A DNA stretch of 64,000 bases from Haloarcula nitratireducens (GCF_019599505.1 NZ_RKLT01000014.1:16064-80063); one strand, 5' to 3'; numbered from the stretch's first letter, positions 18,406 to 27,119 are shown. The notes: generated by a model from the letters alone, not told the origin. Translations and numbers: made by a program.

Positions 18406-18753
18406 GTCTGGCCCCGCGCTTCCCGAACCTCGTCAGTCGTCTATCGTTCTCGCCGACTTCGACCGGCAGGTCACTCTCGGCTACGACGTTGACATCGCCA
18501 CCGACGCTCGTCGCCTTCTCGAGAGTGAGTCAGTCAGGACACTCACCGATTCCCCGAAGCAATCACCGAGTGGGGACTGAGCGTCCCAGTCGGCCAGCCT
18601 CGTAATGTGTCGCGAAGCCTGTTTACAGGTACTCCTCGGTGGCGGCGAGTCGCTCTTGGTGACACGCATGAGTGTAGCGATAGAGAACGATTGTTTCTAT
18701 CTCGCGAATAACTCGGCCAAGATTTATACCGATGCTTTCTCTACTTCCATAGC
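18406..18753. other. Spacer between ridA-like and iclR-like genes
   Basis: No gene is recognised. The last 35 bases before 18754 contain GATTTATACCGATGCTT, a TATA-like element at 18721-18728 about 27 bases before the IclR start, consistent with a leaderless transcript. Confidence 0.45.
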
Positions 18754-19527
18754 ATGACCGAGGACGAACCGAACGGGGCCGGAACGATTGGGGCGACGGA
18801 AACCTCGTTTGCCATCATCGAACGGTTACGAGAGAGCGAGGGGGAACGGGTTACAGCGCTAGCAGACGAACTCGAGTTATCGAAGAGTACCGTCCACAAC
18901 CACCTCAGAACGCTCAACCGGTTGGGTTATGTCGTCAAGGAAGGGAGTACGTACCACCTGGGACTACGATTTCTAGACCTGGGTGACGCAGCGCGGGCCC
19001 GTAGAAACCTCTACGAAGTCTCGAAACAGGAGATGGACGAACTGGTGTCGACTATCGACGAACACGGTCACGTCATGGTCGAAGAGATGGCGCAAGGGGT
19101 GTACATCTACCAGTCGAGGACCGAGCGAGCCGTGCAGACTGACTCCCGTATCGGGACGACGGTCGATCTGCACGCTACCGCGGTCGGCAAATCCTATCTC
19201 GCTCATCTACCCGAGAACCGACAGCAGGAGCTACTCGACCAGCTCGAATTCGTACAACGAACGGAATCGACGCATACCGACCGGGAGGCGTTAGAATCCG
19301 AACTCGTGGATATTCGTCAACAGGGGTACGCTCTCAACGATCAGGAATCGTTCGCCGGAATGCGAGCGGTCGGGGCGCCCGTCCTCGGTCCGAACGAACG
19401 GGTGCTAGCGGCGATAAGCGTCTCCGGCCCGACGACTAGATTAAGTGGAGACCGCTACCGGGTCGAACTGCCCGAGAAGGTCCAGGAGACCGCTCGCATC
19501 ATCGGTATCAGAGCGACCTATTCGTAA
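18754..19527 (+). CDS. IclR family transcriptional regulator
   Basis: 257 residues. The N-terminal winged helix (about 10-75) reads TSFAIIERLRESEGERVTALADELELSKSTVHNHLRTLNRLGYVVKEGSTYHLG. The C-terminal IclR effector domain (about 90-255) has GTTVDLHATAVGKSYLAHLP and FAGMRAVGAPVLGPNERVLAAISVSGP. IclR proteins bind small carboxylates such as pyruvate or glyoxylate and control catabolic operons. It is the only classical regulator in the island, so it likely governs the flanking transporter and enzyme genes, and responds to a pathway intermediate. The effector is unknown. Confidence 0.9.
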   Translation: MTEDEPNGAGTIGATETSFAIIERLRESEGERVTALADELELSKSTVHNHLRTLNRLGYVVKEGSTYHLGLRFLDLGDAARARRNLYEVSKQEMDELVSTIDEHGHVMVEEMAQGVYIYQSRTERAVQTDSRIGTTVDLHATAVGKSYLAHLPENRQQELLDQLEFVQRTESTHTDREALESELVDIRQQGYALNDQESFAGMRAVGAPVLGPNERVLAAISVSGPTTRLSGDRYRVELPEKVQETARIIGIRATYS

Positions 19528-20118
19528 GTAAGAGCGAACAGTCGTTCGCTATCGGGATAATTTCCCTTGACGGGACGATACGGTCACAGTCCAAACACTA
19601 TCCAAAATAATACCAGTACGTGCGTTATTTTAGTTGTATTCGTTACCGAGACGGTGGCTATTGAGGTTCCTCGAATATTGTTCCCAAACTACTGGCACAG
19701 GAAGCCATTGGATAGCACTCGTGTCGTCTCTCGGTCCGGCGGGATGCTTCTAGACGCCCTAACATCTGTACGCTCGTTATCCGACGTCGTCTAATCAGTA
19801 GGTCTCTCGGCTCACACCATTTCGAGTAAGAATACCAAGTGAGCCGATTTTGTAGCAATATAGAGAGACTGTTCGGTATCGGTACAATTCAAATATTTCG
19901 GTACGCTGGCTCTGCCAAGGTGAGCCCCGGTCATCGGTACAGCGCCGGTACAATTTTCGTCGGGATTCGGGCTTCTACTGCTCTCCGATCCGGAGAGAGC
20001 ACTTCCCGCCTGTGTACTGGTACTCTCGAGAGACGACCCACTGTAGTTACCACCGAAGAGGCGTATCGGAATCTCTAGGCGAAAGATTTTTATACAGTCC
20101 TACATCAGTAGCGGATAC
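19528..20118. promoter_or_regulatory. Spacer with a TATA box for the zinc-ribbon miniprotein
   Basis: No gene seen in about 590 bases. The decamer CGGTACAATT occurs twice (around 19882 and 19947). At 20087-20095 TTTTTATAC lies about 28 bases upstream of the ATG at 20119, the standard distance for a leaderless haloarchaeal promoter. Confidence 0.5.
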
Positions 20119-20232
20119 ATGCAACAGGCACAGTACGAATGCACGGCGTGTGGAAGGACTCTCAGTTACCAGACGACGAAACACAGGGGTTGCCCGGAAT
20201 GTGGCTTCTTACCCGTTCACAGCGCGGACTGA
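20119..20232 (+). CDS. 37-residue zinc-ribbon protein
   Basis: A very short gene, ATG 20119 to TGA 20230-20232, reading MQQAQYECTACGRTLSYQTT and then KHRGCPECGFLPVHSAD. Two CxxC pairs (C8/C11 and C25/C28) form a rubredoxin-like or treble-clef zinc knuckle. Haloarchaea carry many such miniproteins, of which some affect stress or biofilm behaviour. A TATA box at the leaderless distance supports expression. It sits between the IclR gene and the convergent Ldh_2-like gene; a functional link is not shown. Confidence 0.7.
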   Translation: MQQAQYECTACGRTLSYQTTKHRGCPECGFLPVHSAD

Positions 20233-20385
20233 GGGCCGGAGCGAGCGCGGTCTGAGACAGTCGCAGATGAGATTGAACTGTCGTCCTCGGCCTGACGACC
20301 GTGAGTGAGACACTGGACGAGTCTCTGCACTGCGGGTTGTAGTCGCCTCGTCAGAATCGGCAGTCCAATAACGAGGATAACAGAC

Positions 20386-21339
20386 TTACTCTAAATCGAA
20401 GCCCGCGTCCTCGCGTGACCCCTCGAACGGCGGTGCGAGTACGCCGCTGCTGTACTCGAATATCTCTTCCCATATTTCTCGCTTGATCTCGACGCCCTCG
20501 TTGACCATCTTTCCGACCCGTTCCTGAACGTCACTCGGCCGGAAGACCGTCGTGAACTCGGCTGCTTCGTCTTCGACGAACTGATTGACGATTCCCTTCA
20601 CCTCGTTCGGATACCGGGGATGGAGCGGGTCAATGCACACGGTCAGGAAACCCGACTCCGTCGTGTGAAGCGGGCGAGCAGACGGTTCCATCGACCGTCG
20701 TAGCAGTCGGTCCAGCAACCTCGTCTCGGCATTCGAGTAGCGGTTCTCTTCCTCTCGGTCGAAGAACGCCTGCATCAGCGGGTAGTTTCGGTACTGATGG
20801 AGGCCGCTCTCAATGGCGTTGAGTATCTTGACGTACCCCACTGATGGCTCGTCGAGTTTTCGTTCTGCGAGTAGCGGTTTCGGGTCCCCAGGCGTTCCGA
20901 CGATGGTCCCCGCACCCTTTTCTGTATCCACGTAGAGAACTATCGGGACGTACCCTCGCTCGGCTGCCCGATAAGCCGTATGACCGATCGCGGGCAGACT
21001 CTCGTCGTCCGAACTGATAGAGGCGTAGGTAATTCCGATTCCGTGTCGATGGGCCTGTGAGCAACTGAGATTTAGTGCCGCCTCGCTTGAGACGAGGCTC
21101 GGCTGTCCCCCACTGTCGACCATCGTAATCATCGAGGCACGGTCGGACAGCGAGAGAGCGGCCCGGTTCCACTCCGATAACTCGTCTAAGAGGCGGTGGA
21201 GCGTCGTGAGTCCCGAGCCACGATACGCTTCGGTCCACCGGATGGCATCAGCGTTCGCCCGAGCGGTGCCGTCTGGAAGCCCGGCGGCGGAGAAACACTG
21301 CCCGGCGAGTTGCGGGACTTCTCGAATGCTTAGCAACAT
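20386..21339 (-). CDS. Ldh_2/DUF3726-like oxidoreductase-fold protein
   Basis: 317 residues. The overall plan matches the malate/L-lactate dehydrogenase 2 superfamily in divergent, DUF3726-like form: an N-terminal helical region (AGQCFSAAGLPDGTARANADAIRWTEAYRGSGLTTLHRLL), a middle part with AYRAAERGYVPIVLYVD then GTPGDPKPLLAE, and a C-terminal GFLTVCIDPLHPRYPNEV...VNEGVEIKREIWEEIFEYS. Related Ldh_2 enzymes reduce 2-keto acids or delta1-pyrroline/piperideine-2-carboxylate with NAD(P)H. The catalytic His is not obvious, so activity is uncertain. Its start codon overlaps the stop of the 572-residue gene by one base (TGATG), which implies coupled translation and joint function. Confidence 0.55.
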   Translation of the reverse strand: MLLSIREVPQLAGQCFSAAGLPDGTARANADAIRWTEAYRGSGLTTLHRLLDELSEWNRAALSLSDRASMITMVDSGGQPSLVSSEAALNLSCSQAHRHGIGITYASISSDDESLPAIGHTAYRAAERGYVPIVLYVDTEKGAGTIVGTPGDPKPLLAERKLDEPSVGYVKILNAIESGLHQYRNYPLMQAFFDREEENRYSNAETRLLDRLLRRSMEPSARPLHTTESGFLTVCIDPLHPRYPNEVKGIVNQFVEDEAAEFTTVFRPSDVQERVGKMVNEGVEIKREIWEEIFEYSSGVLAPPFEGSREDAGFDLE

Positions 21340-23057
21340 CAGTCGTCCCTCCAGTAGTCGGCCCGGTCAGGTCGCGACGGATACGCCCAGTAGGAGGTCT
21401 CGCCGTCGGGCAACTCCTCGCGTAGCGGTGCCCCCTGGAAGAACGTTCCTCGCACCCAGCCGATAGATTTCGGATGCGCCTTCTGAATCCCCCAGATGGC
21501 CTTGAGACAGGATATGAACGTCAGCGGGACGAATTCCTCGTCGATGGGATTGGCCCTCACTTCCGCGTAAGGAAGATTATGAACAGTCTGTATCCGCTCG
21601 GCGATCTCGCGATGCTCCGGGTATTCAAAGAGGAACTCGGCCACGGAATCGGCCGCGGGCGCCTGCTGGAGATCCGCGTATAGCTGCTGCACCTGTCGGG
21701 CGATAGCGGCGTCTATCTCGTACTCCTCGTAGTCGTGTTCCTCTCGCACGCCGATTCTGGGCTCTTCGTTCTCGACCGACCGGTACCAGACGTAGTGCTG
21801 AGCGCCGGACTGGGTCATATCGATGTCGAGCGCCCACTGGTAGCTCGACGTGATTAGCGACTCCAACTCGGCGAGCGACATTTCCGGTTTGACATCGCTG
21901 GTCTCCGCGGTGGTCAACGAGTCCTCCAGACCGTCACAGACCTCGGGGTAGACGTCGATCAACAGCGCGTGAAGGACCTCTTGCGTTTCCGCTTCAAGAT
22001 TCGTTTTGGCCCATTCACAGAGCTGCGTCCAGAGCGTGTCGCTGCCGGAGTCGCCATACAGCGCATCGACCTGTTCTAACGCTTGCTCTAAACCGTGCGC
22101 GATACGGTCTTTCGAGTGGAAGAAGCGCTCAGTGTCGCTTTCGTCCTCGGCGAACCACGTCTCCGTGTGCTCGACGAGACGTGTGAACGTCTCAATGTCG
22201 TCGTCCGTCGGGTCTCTGGCCTTGGCACGCGCCAGCGCGACTTCTCTGGCGCGGAGCCAAGAGTGGACGAACTGAGGATGGTTGATCATATAGAGGATTA
22301 TCCCGACGCCGGAAGAGTTCCCGGTACCGAGGTACCGCTTAATATCGTCTGACAGCGTGGCTGCGTCAGGATTGCGAGCCTTAGCCATTTCGTCAGCCAA
22401 GTCGTAGCCGAAGACACGGAGCATATACACGGCGAGCATCTGCGCCATGAACGGCCGTTTCAACGGATGGTCGTCGTCCATCGCCGCGAACACCTTGGTG
22501 CCGTTCAGTCCGTTTCCGTAATATCCAGAGGAGCGAGTCAGATACCCGCCCTCGGAGAGGAACTCGACGTCGGGCTGGTGGCCCGACGCTAGCGAGTCGA
22601 CGATGTGGTCGAAGAACCGCGAGCTCCGGTTAGCTCTCGACCAGATCAGTACCTTTGGGGTAGCGCGGCCCTTCCGTACTTTCGGGAGTTCCTCAAACTG
22701 AGAGTCGATGAATTCCGGCGTCGCACGCCCTTCACAGAGGAACGTCTCTAGGTCCCACGACTCGGCGATAATCCGATCGGTGTTCTCCTCGTCGCTGGAT
22801 TGTCGCGACTGGACGACGAACGAAAAGAGACGCGACGGGGTCTTGATATTGTACACCGCACGTCCGTTCCCCGCTTCGTCTACATCCACCTCCACGAGGT
22901 CGATTCGCCACTGTTCTCGCGCCATCTTTTCTATAAGGAGGCGCGCGAAGCTGAGTCGCGTCTGCTTGAGAGCGCCCAATCGTTCTGGTTGCATCAACTC
23001 TGACGGGTCTCGTAACAAACCCGTCTCGAACGGGTATTGGTTCTCACCGAGGGCCAT
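21339..23057 (-). CDS. Conserved 572-residue protein of unknown function
   Basis: I do not recognise a characterised family. N-terminal features: LGALKQTRLSFARLLIEKMAREQWRIDLVEVDVDEAGNGRAVYNI, then a strand-rich part (LFSFVVQSRQS), VLIWSRANRSSRFFDHIVDSLASGHQPDVEFLSEGGYLTRSSGYYGNGLNG, and RPFMAQMLAVYMLRVFGYDLADEMA. The C-terminal half is helical. There are no membrane segments or signal peptide, so it is cytosolic. I recall similar proteins (ALKTSRLSF..., NRSSR.FD, YYGNG) in bacteria beside DUF3726 genes, unverified here. It forms a one-base-overlap operon with the Ldh_2-like gene, and its position in the catabolic island suggests an enzyme or assembly factor. Confidence 0.75.
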   Translation of the reverse strand: MALGENQYPFETGLLRDPSELMQPERLGALKQTRLSFARLLIEKMAREQWRIDLVEVDVDEAGNGRAVYNIKTPSRLFSFVVQSRQSSDEENTDRIIAESWDLETFLCEGRATPEFIDSQFEELPKVRKGRATPKVLIWSRANRSSRFFDHIVDSLASGHQPDVEFLSEGGYLTRSSGYYGNGLNGTKVFAAMDDDHPLKRPFMAQMLAVYMLRVFGYDLADEMAKARNPDAATLSDDIKRYLGTGNSSGVGIILYMINHPQFVHSWLRAREVALARAKARDPTDDDIETFTRLVEHTETWFAEDESDTERFFHSKDRIAHGLEQALEQVDALYGDSGSDTLWTQLCEWAKTNLEAETQEVLHALLIDVYPEVCDGLEDSLTTAETSDVKPEMSLAELESLITSSYQWALDIDMTQSGAQHYVWYRSVENEEPRIGVREEHDYEEYEIDAAIARQVQQLYADLQQAPAADSVAEFLFEYPEHREIAERIQTVHNLPYAEVRANPIDEEFVPLTFISCLKAIWGIQKAHPKSIGWVRGTFFQGAPLREELPDGETSYWAYPSRPDRADYWRDD

Positions 23058-23152
23058 ATATCGCTAGCTCGCTATATTATTACTTAAAATTGGTGATGGA
23101 CAGCAATGACAGGACTGTGGTTCCGACCAGAGTGTCCCTTCGCCGGAAATAT

Positions 23153-23545
23153 TCACCCTGTAATGACGACGGGTCGGTCGGTCGAGTAAATGACGTCCTG
23201 CGCAACGCTCCCGACGAGGACCTTCGCGACGCCTGAGCGTTTCCGCCCGCCCAGAACGATCTCCGCCGCGTCGATGTCGTCTGCGTACTCGACGATACGA
23301 TTCGTGACGGTCCCGGCGTCCGCGACGCGATCAACGGAGATACCCGCTGCCTCTATCTGCTCGGCAACCCTGACTGCCGAATCGACGTCGTCGAAACGCT
23401 GCTCGCCGCGGGAGGACTCCTCACGGGGCGTCACGTGCAGCACCGTCGCTTTCACCTCATCAGTACCGGGTAGTGACGTCACGTAATCGGCCTGGTGGCT
23501 CGCACGCTCTGCGTCCTGATCGACAGGGATGAGTAGCTCATACAT
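23153..23545 (-). CDS. Universal stress protein (UspA family)
   Basis: 130 residues from ATG 23545 (MYELLIPVDQDAERA); the upstream in-frame start is less typical. The single Usp domain ends with the ATP-binding pattern IVLGGRKRSGVAKVLVGSVAQDVIYSTDRPVVI (G-2x-G-9x-G-S-like). Usp proteins bind ATP or other ligands and are common regulators or companions of transporters in haloarchaea. It follows the coupled pair at the edge of the catabolic island and is probably a separate transcript. Confidence 0.85.
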   Translation of the reverse strand: MYELLIPVDQDAERASHQADYVTSLPGTDEVKATVLHVTPREESSRGEQRFDDVDSAVRVAEQIEAAGISVDRVADAGTVTNRIVEYADDIDAAEIVLGGRKRSGVAKVLVGSVAQDVIYSTDRPVVITG

Positions 23546-24283
23546 CGCATCTAGAGGACTATCGACACATTTTATAAAACTATCCCAACGAGACATGATT
23601 GGTCTCGGTTGAGCGCGGCACCTGTCCCCTCTATCGCCTGTTTACCTCATCCCCTCGATCGAGGAGCGACGGTTCCTGTTCGAACTATCGATACGTGAGT
23701 AAGTGTGATTTACATTCCTATATGGGACTTACCCTACTACTTTTCCATGTTTGGAACTATATCTGGCTCTTTTTTCATATCCACTCACATATTTTGGCAT
23801 TGGTATCTGAATATACACCTTAGTAGTAGGATATAGGGAGCTCCGGTCCAAATATATCGCTTTCGAACAATATTATGGACGACCAGTAGCGGTATTGCTC
23901 TGGTTAGTACACCTTTTCCAGTGCGTATGATATCTTTCCTCCCCGTCCTCACGTTTGAAATGTCACGGCGATGCGCCATCACTCGTTCCAAAAGAGTCAG
24001 TCCCACTTTGCTCACACACCAGCCTCCCGGCGTTTGCTCCTTGCCGCCAGCCCCTCCCTGTCGTTCACCGGAAACCCGGTATCTTTCGGCTATCTGTCTG
24101 CCCCACGCTCAAGCAGCTGGATTCCGATGTGTTACTCGGCGTTACAAGCTGAGCGTGAGAGATTGCCAACGTAGTGTCGTTTGTTGCTCTCGGCTTTGCC
24201 CGTCCACAAGCCTACGTCTTTTCTGGAGGGGTTCCTCCTGGAGGTGAGAGATTATAATCACAGATGACAATGTATCACCATAT
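23546..24283. other. Gene-free spacer, AT-rich at 23690-23900
   Basis: Some 740 bases without a supported gene. The middle (about 23690-23900) is much richer in A/T than its neighbours, and the right half has normal composition. Possibly a boundary between modules. No repeat or tRNA was found. Confidence 0.4.
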
Positions 24284-24553
24284 ATGGCTGATAGCGAGTC
24301 AGCGACGAAGTTGGCCATTCCACCCGTCGGAGTAGTCGGTTTCGCCGTGATCGTCGGTGGGCTGCCCTTTCTCTTCCCAATCAACTCGCGCTTCGATCAA
24401 GCCATTCTCTGGGGTCTCTGGCTCTTGGCTGGTTTGGGGATACTGTATCTCGTACTGACCTTTCGACGGGTCTATGCAGAACACGGTCTGGCGGCTGCAG
24501 CAAAATGGGTGTGGAGTGGGAATCCTCCGCAGAAACCAGGGAAGCGCAACTAA
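24284..24553 (+). CDS. Small membrane protein with two TM segments
   Basis: 89 residues from ATG 24284. Two hydrophobic helices are visible: LAIPPVGVVGFAVIVGGLPFLF and AILWGLWLLAGLGILYLVLTF. A positively charged C-terminus (FRRVYAEHGLAAAAKWVWSGNPPQKPGKRN) follows, predicted cytoplasmic. Function unknown. It resembles small plasmid or conjugation-associated membrane proteins and lies at the start of the transfer region, but there is no family evidence. Confidence 0.55.
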   Translation: MADSESATKLAIPPVGVVGFAVIVGGLPFLFPINSRFDQAILWGLWLLAGLGILYLVLTFRRVYAEHGLAAAAKWVWSGNPPQKPGKRN

Positions 24554-24662
24554 TGAACATCGATCACGATGGGAGTCGAACCGCTCACGTAGTTGTTCGG
24601 TTCAAATCCGGGCGCCTACTGACTTATTGTGGCGATTTTCGTGCAGAGTGAAAGGACGCCCC

Positions 24663-24705
24663 GTGCTAGAACACAGGGCGTAGTGGTCTGCGCCCCCTCT
24701 CTCGT
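24663..24705 (+). repeat. Upstream copy of a duplicated leader segment
   Basis: GTGCTAGAACAC at 24663-24674 and CGCCCCCTCTCTCGT at 24691-24705. The same two blocks recur at 25308-25319 and 25330-25344, just before the VirB2-like gene. Between the copies lie two minus-strand genes, so the pair could bracket an inserted cassette or be duplicated control sites. Confidence 0.6.
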
Positions 24706-24765
24706 AAGTAGGCAACGCGGACCACCGCTAGGTGAGACGGCATGCGTGAAAAGAGCACGGGTCGC

Positions 24766-24957
24766 TCAGTCGAGACCGACGAGACGGCGACCGATCCACC
24801 GAGCCACGTATATCGCTACTAACAGGCCAGCAGTCTGGCTGACTGGTGATTCAAACGCCACGAGCGGGATTGAAATAGCGACGAGGGCAATAACCACATA
24901 GACCAGAAATCCAACGACCCTTCGGGCCGCGAGTTCAACGACGTCGGCAGCAGACAT
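24766..24957 (-). CDS. 63-residue membrane protein
   Basis: MSAADVVELAARRVVGFLVY starts a short amphipathic part followed by two hydrophobic helices (VVGFLVYVVIALVAISIPLVAF and VSQTAGLLVAIYVARWIG) and a basic tail. It abuts the preceding gene on the same strand: ATG 24957 follows the TGA that ends at 24958, so the two are translationally linked. Conjugation-region position suggests a pore or entry-exclusion accessory role. No family is recognised. Confidence 0.6.
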   Translation of the reverse strand: MSAADVVELAARRVVGFLVYVVIALVAISIPLVAFESPVSQTAGLLVAIYVARWIGRRLVGLD

Positions 24958-25215
24958 TCAGCCCTCACCCCTGTTTGCTCGTTTACCACGAAGATTGTCA
25001 TACACGTCGGCGAGCCCATCATCGTCTGGACGAGGCTTGTATCCGGTACTACCATCGAGAGCGACGAGGAAGCGAGCGGCTAGGTCGTATGCTTCGTAGA
25101 CTTCGATCTCTCGTCGATCAGCAACGTCCTTGATTGCCCCATGCAGCGCGTAATCGATGTAATAGTGCGGTCGTATGCCGTCGTATCTCGCCGTCATTGG
25201 TGAATTTACATTCAA
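24958..25215 (-). CDS. Small soluble protein, transfer region
   Basis: 85 residues (79 if the internal ATG at 25197 is used). It reads MTARYDGIRPHYYIDYALHG, then AIKDVADRREIEVYEAYDLAARFLVALDGS and a charged tail ending RGKRANRGEG. The helix-turn arrangement could be a ribbon- or helix-type DNA binder, but no signature is clear. First gene of a two-gene minus-strand operon with the 63-residue membrane protein, divergent from the conjugation genes, so a control or exclusion function is possible. Confidence 0.6.
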   Translation of the reverse strand: MNVNSPMTARYDGIRPHYYIDYALHGAIKDVADRREIEVYEAYDLAARFLVALDGSTGYKPRPDDDGLADVYDNLRGKRANRGEG

Positions 25216-25307
25216 TTTGAACGCTCATAGTAGTTTGGACTAACTAGGTAGCTTTTGGACCAAACTTTTATTGCTAGTGAGTGTGTTGTCTAGACTAGGC
25301 GTAAGAG

Positions 25308-25344
25308 GTGCTAGAACACTGATGACGTACGCCCCCTCTCTCGT
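25308..25344 (+). repeat. Downstream copy of the duplicated leader segment
   Basis: GTGCTAGAACAC at 25308-25319 and CGCCCCCTCTCTCGT at 25330-25344, ending two bases before the ATG at 25347. See the copy at 24663-24705. The spacing between blocks is 10 bases here and 16 there. A TATA-like CTTTTATT lies at about 25265. Confidence 0.6.
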
Positions 25345-25346
25345 CC

Positions 25347-25841
25347 ATGTTCGAGCTAACGCTCCCCGACGATCTCGGGGACACGACAGCAGCGCTACTC
25401 GACCGTCTTGACACGGTCGAACGAAGCATTCTCGATCAGCTATCCTTCCAGCAGGTGCGCTCGGTCGCGATCCTGCTTGGAACAGCCGCAACGACATCAG
25501 GCGTGGCGGCCGCACAGAGCGTCAGTGAAGTGGGCAGCGCAATGTGTGGCTCCGGCGTCGGGCAGCTCGTCGGGTTCGGATTCATCGCCGGGTCGCTGTA
25601 CTTCGTGCTAAAGGGTGTCGCGAAGGCCATGACCGCCATGGACAAGATGGGCTCAACGAAACAGCAGTCGGCCCGTGAAGGGAAGGAGGCGATGGCCGGC
25701 TCGGCGAAGACGTTCTCGGCAGCGTTCATTCCAGCCGTTGCGGCGGGCGTCTTCGAGGTGTTGGGCATTTCGACGGTCTCCTGTATGTCGCCGAGCCAGT
25801 GGAGCGTCCTCATGACCGGCGTCACTGCGCTCCCATTCTAA
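25347..25841 (+). CDS. Small membrane protein, VirB2/pilin-like position
   Basis: 164 residues. After an amphipathic N-terminus (LPDDLGDTTAALLDRLDTVERSILDQLS) come hydrophobic stretches VRSVAILLGTAATTSGVAAAQ (with a possible AAQ cleavage), GVGQLVGFGFIAGSLYFVLKGVAKAM and FIPAVAAGVFEVLGIST, separated by a Lys/Gln-rich loop. This topology resembles VirB2/TrbC-like major pilins or channel subunits. It is the first gene of the transfer operon: the VirB6-like gene follows after 12 bases. Assignment rests on position and topology. Confidence 0.6.
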   Translation: MFELTLPDDLGDTTAALLDRLDTVERSILDQLSFQQVRSVAILLGTAATTSGVAAAQSVSEVGSAMCGSGVGQLVGFGFIAGSLYFVLKGVAKAMTAMDKMGSTKQQSAREGKEAMAGSAKTFSAAFIPAVAAGVFEVLGISTVSCMSPSQWSVLMTGVTALPF

Positions 25842-25853
25842 CAGAGCCCGCCC

Positions 25854-27098
25854 GTGCCCGACAATTCTTCTGCACCGACGCCGGCAGAGACGCCTCCACC
25901 GTCGCCGTCGAACGCGAGGAATGGGACGGCCGGAGACGCCAGTGGCGGATTATTCCCGTCACCGATAGCGGCGGTGAAGTCACTCATTGAGTGGGCGGTC
26001 GACTCGGTCGTCGGTGGCGTGACGACTCTCATAGAGACGTTCAACGGGTTCGTCTTCGGTATCCGCCTTCCTGGGCGTGCTGGTGAGGTCGCGTCATGGG
26101 GCCCACCGGAGGCAGGCCTCTGGTCGGGCGCGTGGGCGCTGTACTGGACGCTCGTCCCGCTAGCTCTCGCACTGCTCGTCTTTCAGGCCATGCGTGTCCA
26201 GGGAACCCTTTCGGGACGAGAAACGAAAGCAAAACTCGGCGAAATCGGAAAATGTGGCGTCCTCATCCTTGCAGGCTGGCCGGTTGCAATCGGCGGCCTG
26301 CATCTCGCCGACTCTATCGCAATGGCGCTGGCCCCGGATGCTTCGGCACTGCTATCGACGCCGGGGAATATCGGGAAGCTTGGGCTGGGGATACTTGTCG
26401 GTGCGGGGCTGCTGCTGACTCAAGCTACCCTCGTCGCGACGGCGGTCGTCGTCGTGTTCGTCGAGCATGTTGTGCTTATCGCGGCCGTCGCCGGGTGGCC
26501 AATCTGGTGGGGACTTCGGCCCTCGGACTCCGGATTCGCGAACGCTGCCTCGGGAATCGGTCTCTCGATGTACGTCGGCGTCGCCGGCGCGAAGGTCGTG
26601 CAGGCCAGTATCGCCTTCTTCGTCTTTCACAGCGAGTGGTCGCTAGCCGGCGGCGTCGGTGACGCCGTGCTTTCGCTGCTAGGATCGGCGGTCGGCCTTG
26701 GTGTCGCCTTCGTGGGCGTCCCGGTCGTCATCGGTCGTAACTTCGTCCCGGAAGTGATGACCGTTCTCGGGACGCCGGGCGTCAAGATTGCAGAATCTTC
26801 CGCTAGCGTTGCGAGAGACAGGGCCGGTGGCGCGGCGGGGACAGCCAGTAACTACGCCTCGTCGGCACGCTCTCGGGCCGCGACGGCCGCTCCGTCGTCG
26901 GCTCCATCGCCGACATGGTCGAGAGGTGGTGACGAGGCCAGTGCCGCACGGTCGGTCCCTGACGACTACACACCCTCCCCGGAACCTGGGGCGCGACAAG
27001 CGTCCTCGCTGTCATCGCCTGACAGCGAGACCTCGTCGAATAGCACTACGAACACAAGCAGAAAGCGTCGTATCGAAGCCCTCAATGGGCGATACTAA
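25854..27098 (+). CDS. Polytopic membrane protein, VirB6/TrbL-like
   Basis: 414 residues from GTG 25854. A Pro/Ser/Thr-rich N-terminus is followed by about seven hydrophobic segments, such as ALYWTLVPLALALLVFQAM, VLILAGWPVAIGGLHLA, a long TLVATAVVVVFVEHVVLIAAVAG and VGLGVAFVGVPVVIG. The last 120 residues are Ser/Ala/Arg-rich and probably disordered in the cytoplasm. Number, spacing and place in the operon fit the VirB6/TrbL inner channel of type IV secretion systems. Twenty-one bases separate it from the VirB4 gene. Confidence 0.65.
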   Translation: MPDNSSAPTPAETPPPSPSNARNGTAGDASGGLFPSPIAAVKSLIEWAVDSVVGGVTTLIETFNGFVFGIRLPGRAGEVASWGPPEAGLWSGAWALYWTLVPLALALLVFQAMRVQGTLSGRETKAKLGEIGKCGVLILAGWPVAIGGLHLADSIAMALAPDASALLSTPGNIGKLGLGILVGAGLLLTQATLVATAVVVVFVEHVVLIAAVAGWPIWWGLRPSDSGFANAASGIGLSMYVGVAGAKVVQASIAFFVFHSEWSLAGGVGDAVLSLLGSAVGLGVAFVGVPVVIGRNFVPEVMTVLGTPGVKIAESSASVARDRAGGAAGTASNYASSARSRAATAAPSSAPSPTWSRGGDEASAARSVPDDYTPSPEPGARQASSLSSPDSETSSNSTTNTSRKRRIEALNGRY

Positions 27099-27119
27099 TC
27101 CTCTCACTATCAGGAATCC

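Noticed and set aside
24590..24625. GGTTCAAATCCGGGC, a T-arm-like string that suggested a tRNA gene or an att site
   Set aside because: No pairing acceptor, D-arm or anticodon arm can be built from the 75 bases upstream, and no second copy was found in the window.
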